Source of the DNA: Zea mays
Lineage: Eukaryota > Streptophyta > Magnoliopsida > Poales > Poaceae
Length of the DNA: 64,000 nucleotides
Direction: 5' to 3'
Assembly: GCF_902167145.1 (NCBI RefSeq)
Contig: NC_050101.1
Location: 112,807,789 to 112,871,788, forward strand
The notes under the pieces: model-generated
The model's database searches: none
Told to the model about the DNA's origin: nothing
Seen by the model: only the letters and a program-made list of their open reading frames with translations
In this document: one piece after another, positions 56,774 to 64,000 of the stretch
Layout of the letters: every line of letters begins with the position of its first letter
How positions within the stretch are numbered: the first letter of the stretch is position 1
Program-made: the position numbers and the translations under genes

Positions 56774-57288
56774 CTACAGCAGTTCACACAAATTTCAGAT
56801 GACAAAGAACACAACATACAAGTAGACAAGGTGCGCTATCGAAAGTATACTGTAACTCAATTTGTGGCAAGAAGGCAAGCCGAACTTGTTAAGCTTTATG
56901 GTAGGAAGAAGATATGCAAATGTGATACTCCTACTCACATTGAATTAAATGGGCAGCAAAATGTAGGAAAATGCGGTGAAAACAATGAATTCCAATTCAG
57001 AGTACTGAGCAGTTTATCAAAATGATACTCATAACTGTTGCAAATTATTCAGATGCAGGAAGTTTGATAGTACTTTTTTACTGACGAGAACTGGCATTGC
57101 AAAGCATATGCTGGTTGGCAATGCTGAATGCTAATTCTCTTGGAGTTATCGTCAGCATCATCACACTGTGTGAATGGACTTGGCTATACTGGTTAATTAA
57201 TTAGGAGAGTAGGGTTACTGCAGAAGCATCCAATTTACATCAGTAACCTCTATGCTTTATTGGCATGCTTTGCGTTAAAGGGGATCTG

Positions 57289-57322
57289 TAGTTTTTCTAA
57301 GCCTTGCTGCTTAGAAAAACTA
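57289..57322. repeat. Perfect short hairpin in the Helitron
   Basis: The arms tagtttttctaag (57289-57301) and cttagaaaaacta (57310-57322) are exact complements with an 8-base loop. Function unknown; possibly the centre or tip of a foldback element. Confidence 0.7.
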
Positions 57323-57592
57323 TCCAAAGCTCTCTATATCATCTCAATCCTGCAATACAAATTCGAGAAAAAAATCCGTTGTACTGCTTACACTCAAACA
57401 AAGAGTTCTATGTTGCTTACGACCTAAGCTATTGGCCAGCTATGTTGCAGCTAGCCACCAGGACGCAGCAACAGGTGAGCAGCCGATTGACAAAGATGAA
57501 GAACTAATTTTGAATTCATATTAATCAATAAGCGGTTTTGCCGCCGCCCATATGTACACATCCAAAAATCATGTTACTGCAAACTGAATATA

Positions 57593-57910
57593 TTATATGA
57601 ACATGAACAGAAGAGAACAGAGGATTGGAAAACTCAACTGGGCGATTTTGAAACAGGGAAGATGCAAGCAGGATGAGGGTAGGGTGGCGGCCTTGCATGT
57701 CTCATCCCTTTGGATTTCTTTAATAGCTGTAGGTAGGGAGAGGACGCCGAGGAAGATCCGCTTCGTCGTTGGAAGGTCCACGCCGTCGGTGGAAGGGGGT
57801 TGCAGGGGCAATGGCATTGATTGCGGGACCGACTGGAATCAGCACGTGATCTGGGAGGGGAATGGAGGAATGGGAACGAACCCAGATCTCCTTCCATAGC
57901 CGGCGACAAA
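57593..57910 (-). other. Exon-like GC-rich block in the Helitron, unidentified
   Basis: On the minus strand a frame opens MEGDLGSFPFLHSPPRSRAD near 57895. This could be a captured first exon, possibly of the same gene as the exon at 56668. No family was recognised. Confidence 0.35.
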
Positions 57911-58029
57911 AACCACTTCACAGAGGTGACAAAAACCACTTCAAGCAGAAGGCGAGAGTGGGCGCGGTAAGATGTTAGATGGTTATAAAGTTCAAAGTCC
58001 TTAGGTTGGATGTGAAATAGCATAGAGTA

Positions 58030-59230
58030 CTGATCATCAAAATTACTCTACAATATATCAGCTTATAAATATTTTTGCTACATAAAAAGACATAGAAGCC
58101 ATTGTTTCTAGGAATGAAGCAGTATAAAAAGATTATTACCAGAACAAATATGTTTTGGTGATGTAGATGTAGGCTCCGGCCTCTTTATAATCTATCAAAA
58201 GTAGATGTAGGCTCTGGTTTCTTCCAATCTACCCATAATGAATGAGAAATATATTACTCGAGCAGTAACAAAAATGAATTGTCAGAAAACCAAACTACCA
58301 ATAGGGATAAAACAAATTCTAGATCCACATATTTGCACTGCCAGAAAACAGTGGCTCCAACATCTCAAAGGCACAAGTTTTTCGGTTATTCAATTATGCA
58401 CAACCACAAGATCGAGTTCAGAACAATCTAAATCAATAGATAAACTAACCCTCTAAATTACATACCCATGTTAATAGTAGGAAAAGCAAATTAGGTGAAA
58501 TTTATTAGGTAGAAAATTAAGAAAATAGAACCGAAAATAATCTATTGATTTTCTTTATTCATCATGCCCCTACTATACACCAAGCACTACCTTCGCTATT
58601 GGTTTCCAGTGCTTGACCTTCTCGAATCCATTGGCCTAGCATCAGTGTCCATGATGAACAAAGAAGAGTGTGACACTCCCACTGAGGCCTGTCCAAGCCT
58701 CCAAGGGGCTTCCCTAAAGGCATGATGCACGTGATCCACCTACCAAGAGCAAGATTACAGGAAGTAATACGGAAACACAGCTACAGTTTTTCCCCTAGCA
58801 ACAGAAACTAACTAATTGCATGGTAATGAATTGGTACACACTATGAACTAATAGATAAACATAGCTAGAATTTTCCAGTTAGCATTGTATGATTTCACTT
58901 GATCGACCATGGCTGGTTTTGAGAGGATTTATGAAACATTATATTAGTCCTAAACAATAAGGTCGCATGCTCATGAACTGCCCCAACATAAGAGAAATGG
59001 TAAAACACAATGAAGACTTAGGATTTGTAATCAATTTATTTAGAATACAACAACCTAGAAGAGCAAAGCTACAGTCAATCAGAGAAAATGAGGGTATCCT
59101 AAAACTTAGAAACACATACCTCTCGGGTGCTTATATGTAAGATCTAGAAACATCTTGTTGCTCCCATAGGATACCCTTCTGTTTGGTGTAGTTCTATTTG
59201 CAAGATTAAAAGTATGTGTAACAAGGAAAG
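58030..59230. other. AT-rich Helitron interior without recognised cargo
   Basis: I see only a direct repeat of gtagatgtaggctc (58161 and 58201) and no coding signal. Confidence 0.35.
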
Positions 59231-59233
59231 GTT

Positions 59234-60240
59234 ACCTTGATGCTGGAAGGAGAGAGGCGGATGGTCTGACCGACGCCGCTAAGAGCACACTGCACACATC
59301 CGGAGCCAAGTATGGTTCGTGAGCACGAGCCCACTTTCCTCATGCCATCCTCTCAGGAGAACGTGGGACCCAGCCCGAGAAGGCTCGCGCGCAGGGCGAG
59401 CGGAACCACCTCTCACCGGGGGGACACATTGGGATGGGTGGGGGCCTTACCACGTGCGGCGGACGGAGGTCGCCGAGGCCTGCCAATGGGCACGACGACG
59501 GGGTGACAAGGACCGGCGGCGAGGGTTAGGGTTTGAGAGCAGTCCAGTGCGGAAGGACGGACGGGCGTGGGGGGAGCTAGGTATGAACCGAATAGGGTGG
59601 GCCATGAGACGGCGGACGGTGGAGGATCTCCTCTGCAAAGATGCACGGTGGGATGGGCAGGACCTTACTTCACGCGGCGGACGGATGTTGCCGACGCCTG
59701 CTCCTTTCTCCCTGCAGCGGACCGACGTCGCGCGCGACGGGTGACGAGGAACGGCGGTGAGGGCGTGAGGCGGGGGCACCCGAGGACTGGTGGGGGCGTA
59801 TGGGTGCTGGTCAGTGCCTGATCCAGACTTCTCACTGCATCGTCACGGTCTTCCTCCCCATGCCTCGAAAGCATCGCGGCGCGCGCGCGGCGAGGGAGGA
59901 GCTCGGCGACGCCTTGGTTCAGGCGAGACAGGGGCGGGGGCTATGTGCCTGTGGGGGAGGGGAACCCGTGGCGGGGCATCAGGAGGCGGGTGTAGTGGGC
60001 GGGGGGCATGGAGGTAGGAGAGCGCGACAGGGGCACGGACGTCGAACCGGGGGATGGGGCACAATATTGCGCGGGGGAGGGCAAGATTGCCGCAGGGGAC
60101 GGCGGGATTGCCGCGGGGGAGGGAGATTGTCGCGGGGACGCCGAGATTGCCGCTGGGGCGAGCGCCGAGATTGCCGGGGGAGGGCGAGGCGGGCGGGATG
60201 CGGGGTGCCCCACGGCAGAACCGTGCACCACTGGCGGCTG
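59234..60240 (-). other. GC-rich block near the Helitron 5' end, possible captured leader exons
   Basis: An exon-like piece ends at 59234 with a donor-like aag|gtaacc (minus strand) and encodes GCVQCALSGVGQTIRLSPSS in one frame. Upstream of it, 59300-60240 is very GC-rich with repeated ggcgg/ccgccg words and a run of gattgccg units at about 60080-60175. It may hold a captured promoter or first exons. No family was recognised. Confidence 0.4.
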
Positions 60241-60362
60241 TGAACGTCTACAATACTTACTTATGTAGTAGTAGAGATTAGAAAGCTTACATTTGAACCA
60301 TCTATCATATTTTTGGTCAAAATAAAAGTGGATGTGAAACCACACCCGCGCTGTTAGCTCAG

Positions 60363-60991
60363 TGTTGAAAGCTAAAAAGAGCCTCGCGGACGGTCCGGCC
60401 CTGAGGCCGGACGGTGCGTGGTCCGGACAGTCCGTGGTGGTGGCGCGGACGTTCCGCGCGTGCACAGAGTCAGTTAGGGTTCCTAGTTTCTCGCGAGATT
60501 TGTTACCTAAAACCACGGGATTAACTCGGAAAACAATTTGAAGTGGATCCAGACTTCCCCTTTACATAGATGAAGGACTACGGCCGATTGAACCCCCAAC
60601 AATCGATCAAATCAAGTCTATTTCTCGTTTTTACCTTATGCATTAGGAGTAGCTCTAGTTTAGTTCTAGTTTAGTATTCCAATCCCCAAATTCTTCGCTT
60701 CTCTTCGACTCTACGTCGATTAGAGGAGTCTAGGTCCGCCTGCTGAGCCTAGACATCTCCTAGGGTCTCTCCTCCCCGACGGGGTCCCTCCCGAGAGCGA
60801 GATCCGGGCGCCGCCGACGACCTTCGCCGCCCCCTGCGCACGCGCGAACCGTCCGGCCCCAGAGCGCGAACCGTCCGGTCGTCAGGCAGGAAACCCTAGC
60901 CCTGCGCCAGGCCGCGGACCGTCCGCCCCTGTGCAGAGGGCACCGCCGCTGGTTCGTGTTGAGTAATTGGCGCCCCAAAAAGGCGTCAACA
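60363..60991 (+). repeat. 5' LTR of the gag-only element
   Basis: This short LTR is rich in ggacggtccg and ggaccgtccg palindromes. A 38-bp stretch (60416-60453) is absent from the 3' LTR copy, next to a short gacggt/gacgtt repeat. Confidence 0.85.
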
Positions 60992-60997
60992 TACTTT

Positions 60998-61016
60998 TGG
61001 CGACTCCGCTGGGGAC
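60998..61016 (+). promoter_or_regulatory. Primer binding site of the gag-only element
   Basis: The sequence tggcgactccgctggggac lies six bases after the LTR end. The motif is common after LTRs of maize gypsy elements; the tRNA was not assigned with certainty. Confidence 0.7.
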
Positions 61017-61050
61017 AGGTGTTTAGATCTACTAAAAATCAGACCCTCGA

Positions 61051-63822
61051 ATGGCCGATTCTAAAGATCACACCAATATCTCCCCGGACAATATCCTAAA
61101 GCCGACTGTTGAAAGTCTGACCGTCGATGAGCAACAGCAATACGAGGACTACATGCGTCAAGCGAAGGAGAAATTCTTATCACAATACACGGTGGATCGC
61201 CACCAAAAAGTTATCAAACATGGAGAGACCAACGTTGCATCTCTTCTATCTTTGCTTCAAGTCCCCGACGTAAGTAAACCCGACGACATCTAATCTATTA
61301 AACAGTATGTAGATCATTAGCAAAATCAAATGAAACAACAGATTGGAGGGTTAGAAGAGTCAATTAGAAAATTAACACGTACGTTGGAAAAGTCTGTTGC
61401 TCCTAGTTTTCGATCATACGAAACTAGTAATAGGTTATTTATGTCTGATGTATCGGCAACAAATGGGGATTTGCAACCCTAGCCTTTGTATGGTATGCCG
61501 TTGAACTCATATTCAGGGCAAATACAACCACCGTCGTCCCTGCTTGACAGATCGGCGCCCCTGAACATGGTCGAACCGTCCGAGCCTCTACCCGGACCGT
61601 CCGGCCCATACGCGGACCGTACGGCTTGCTCTGTCGGACAGTCCGGGGCCGCCCTAGAACCACTGTCGTCCCTGATTGGCAGATCGACGACCCTGGACGC
61701 AGTCGGACCGTCTGAGCTTCTGCCCGGACAGTCTGGCTTTCCCCGTTGGACAGTCCGGGACCGCACCAGGACTGCCACGTGGTGTCCCGATAATGGCGAA
61801 CGCAACTGGTCAGTTCGGATTTACCACCGGACAAACTGGATACGCATATGCAGAACCTGCTGTTGCACACCATGCACCAAATTATTACACACCACAACAA
61901 CAGTATGTTTCGCCCTCTACATATTTAAACCATAACGCACCATACAATCACAGACCGATCAACATTATCGATCAGTCACGGCAAGAAGGTCGGTATGCTA
62001 ATGCCCGACCAAATAAGCCCCATAGCCCAGGATCACCGGGTGCAATGGAAAAATTAGGGAAGAGATGACTGAACTATTTCGAGATAAGTTCGAAGTTAGT
62101 GTAGCCAGAGTGGGGCAATCATACCAAAAGTCATATAATCACCGGTTTGACACTGTCCCATATCCACAAGGGGAAAGGATACCAAAATTTTCTAAGTTTT
62201 CTGGTGAGAATGGAAGAAGCACACACGAACATATAGGCCAGTTCCTAGCACACCTAGGCGAATTGGTCGATGGAGAAGCATTTTGTGTTCGTTTATTTTC
62301 TTTATCCCTTACTGGTACCGCTTTTGCATGGTACCTCGCCCTGCCTCCTAATTCCATTAATTCCTGGAATGAGTTAGAAAGTAAATTCAATGAACATTTC
62401 TTTGCAGGGGAATATGAATTAGGACTAGCTGACTTAGCTTTAGCCCGACAAGGACGCGAAGAATCAGTGAATGATTATATCCGGAGGTTCGGGACACTAG
62501 AAACCGATGCTTTCGGATCCATGTCGCAGACAAAGAGCTAGCAGGGCTAGCTTTTAATAGGTTGCTATCCTACTTAAGAGACAAATTAGATGGGACCCAG
62601 TTCTTTTTGATAGCGCAGCTACATCAGCGGGCTTTAGCCTGTGAAAGCCGATTTAAAGAGACTTCAAAATCGGTCGCCCGTACTATACATCTAATAGAGC
62701 GTGATAGTTCAGATGATGAATCCGCAGATGTATATACCGCTGAGTTTATTTGGCCAACAAAGGCCAAATCTTCGGCATGTTCTTCCTTATAGCCGGTTCA
62801 AAAGAATTGGCAAGAAGAGATTAAATTTACCTTTAGTGTTGCCAAATGCGATAAGATATTTGATGAGCTACTTAAAAATGGCAATATTAAATCAACTCAT
62901 ACTATCCCTCCTATAGATGAATTAAAGAGACATGCTTATTGTAGGTGGCATAATTCTTTTTCTCATGCCACCAATGACTATAATGTTTTTCGTTGACAGG
63001 TACAATCGGCCATAAATGAGGGCCGGTTAGCTTTTCAGGAGATGCAAGTGGACACACAGTCATTTACTGTTAATACAATAGATATCGCATGCAAAAAGAC
63101 CTTAGTTCAGCCAGAAATGGCTGATAAAGGCAAAAGCAAAGACATCGTCATTGACAATCCTCGCATGTCAAATATATCACAAAAGGAGATTGCTCGAAAG
63201 GCTCGATAAGGCTAAAAAGTCCGGAGGCACCGGGGGGCAGGCACAATTAATGAGCCAAGCACGACAGCCTGGCCTGAGCATCACGGACGGTCTCGCACAT
63301 ACATACGGACGGTCCGATGCTCAGACAGACGATCCGGCTAACTCTACCGGACAGTCCGCCTATGGCCAAAGGCGTCAGCCTCCACACAAAGCTTTAAATG
63401 GGAAAGAGACACAATGGCAAAGCACATATGGTCGGCTGATCAAAGTTGACCCAACTTTTGGTCAGTTGCTCTCCAAGAATACTAGCAAGAAGACCGTTCT
63501 ACTTGGTCAGTCAACGAAGAAACCCCGGTCACCTGCTAAAACGAAACGGGTAAACAAAACGGCCCGAAAGGCGACACAACAAGCATCGCTTATTCATCCT
63601 ATGAGACCAGGGTACTTTCCACCCGTTTACTCATCGTCGGTATATTATCCTGTTCAAACATGGAATGGTATGATGATGAATCCATGGTACATGTATAGTC
63701 CCTTTGTCTATCCAGAGTGGGGGCACCTCCATTCTATTCCTTTTGATCCATTGATCAAATGGTCATGGCCAAGAAAGATACAATCTAAAACGACCTTTAT
63801 ACATTGGTGCTTTATTGAATGA
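61051..63822 (+). pseudogene. Degenerate Gag of the non-autonomous gypsy element
   Basis: The frame opens MADSKDHTNISPDNIL at 61051 and is cut by TAA 61291-61293, TAG 61318-61320 and TAG 61480-61482, each at a position where Gln (CAA/CAG) would continue the frame. A frame change follows near 61780. The capsid core of the retrotransposon gag family is at about 62065-62541 (PKFSKFSGENGRSTHEHI, LTGTAFAWYLALPPNSI, NEHFFAGEYELGLADL). Another break lies near 62535, then a conserved tail (AYCRWHNSFSHATNDYNVF) and a Lys-rich region, ending at a TGA at 63820-63822. Repeated ggacagtccg/ggaccgtccg words also occur inside this coding region (61570-61760, 63280-63355). Confidence 0.8.
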
Positions 63823-63887
63823 TCTCAATATTGAAAAGTCGGTGACTTACATCAGGTTTAGTTCATATGCTTTTGGTTCGTCAACCT

Positions 63888-63910
63888 TCACCAAAAGGCA
63901 GGGGGGCATA
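63888..63910 (+). promoter_or_regulatory. Polypurine tract of the gag-only element
   Basis: The sequence aaaaggcaggggggcata directly precedes the 3' LTR start TGTTGAAAGC at 63911. Confidence 0.8.
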
Positions 63911-64000
63911 TGTTGAAAGCTAAAAAGAGCCTTGCGGACGGTCCGGCCCTGAGGCCGGACGGTCCGCGCGTGCACAGAGTCAGTTAGGGTTCCTAGTTTC
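63911..64000 (+). repeat. Start of the 3' LTR of the gag-only element
   Basis: The 90 bp match 60363-60490 except for one transition (c60384 to t63932) and the 38-bp length difference. The rest is outside the window. Confidence 0.88.

Larger units (their letters stand above)
53200..60277 (-). mobile_element. Gene-capturing Helitron, non-autonomous
   Basis: Read on the minus strand it starts TCTCTACTACTACATAAGTA at 60277, next to a host A. It ends ...CATACCTAG at 53200, next to a host T, with a GC hairpin a few bases before the end. These are the hallmarks of maize Helitrons (no target duplication, A|T insertion, CTAG end). At 7078 bp it holds no Rep/helicase. It carries exons of several unrelated genes, all on its own plus strand, with intron sequence and splice sites retained. 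That is typical of genomic capture in maize. Confidence 0.85.
60363..64000 (+). mobile_element. Gag-only, non-autonomous gypsy-type LTR retrotransposon (3' LTR cut by window edge)
   Basis: Its 5' LTR is 60363-60991 (629 bp, TGTTGA ... TCAACA), with the PBS a few bases later. There is then a gag-like coding region with stops and frameshifts, a polypurine tract, and the start of the 3' LTR at 63911. The internal region is only 2.9 kb with no protease, RT or integrase, so it would rely on proteins of a partner element. The candidate left target duplication is 60358-60362 (ctcag); the right one is beyond the window. Confidence 0.85.

Overview
The window is plant nuclear DNA, almost certainly maize (Zea mays) or a very close relative. 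It is a small island of genes with introns inside nested retrotransposons. The island holds a heme oxygenase 1 gene and a GT14 glucuronosyltransferase-like gene. The elements match maize-type families: Sirevirus copia elements of the Ji/Opie kind, a Tat-lineage gypsy element, a gene-capturing Helitron, a MULE, a hAT element and Tourist/Stowaway MITEs. No rRNA, tRNA or CRISPR array was seen. Family names come from memory, not from a search.

Region 1 (1-32629) is a three-element nest. The host is an old, degenerate Tat-lineage gypsy element lying on the minus strand. Its 3' LTR runs off the left edge and its 5' LTR ends at 32629. It has gag, protease, RT, two RNase H domains and integrase on the minus strand, plus an antisense spliced ORF with its own TATA box on the plus strand (11223-14839). 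A young, apparently intact Ji-like copia element (678-9656) sits in its left LTR, with 5-bp target duplications CGCGC and one mismatch between its LTRs. A somewhat older, disabled Opie-like copia element (22040-31553) sits in its right LTR, with target duplications CCTGT, about 12 LTR substitutions and a 20-bp LTR expansion.

Region 2 (32630-46400) is the genic island. HO1 (plus, four exons, 281 aa, chromophore biosynthesis in plastids) faces a convergent GT14 gene (minus, four exons, 441 aa, Golgi type II protein related to arabinogalactan-protein glucuronosyltransferases). A 4008-bp hAT element with perfect 8-bp target duplications and an apparently intact two-exon transposase lies about 150 bp upstream of the HO1 start codon, probably in its 5' UTR or core promoter. 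Introns and the intergenic space carry several MITEs.

Region 3 (46400-60362) is intergenic DNA. It holds a Tourist-like MITE, an 860-bp MULE with 116-bp terminal inverted repeats, a truncated LINE, a decayed Alba-protein gene fragment, a collapsed copia remnant and a 7.08-kb Helitron (53200-60277, minus). The Helitron carries several exons of a RelA/SpoT homologue (RSH1-type), one fused inside an exon to an Arg/Gly-rich segment of other origin, and at least one exon of another gene.

Region 4 (60363-64000) is most of a gag-only, non-autonomous gypsy-type element on the plus strand. Its 3' LTR starts at 63911 and runs off the right edge.

Order of events, inferred from LTR divergence: the Tat element first, then the Opie-like element, then the Ji-like element very recently.
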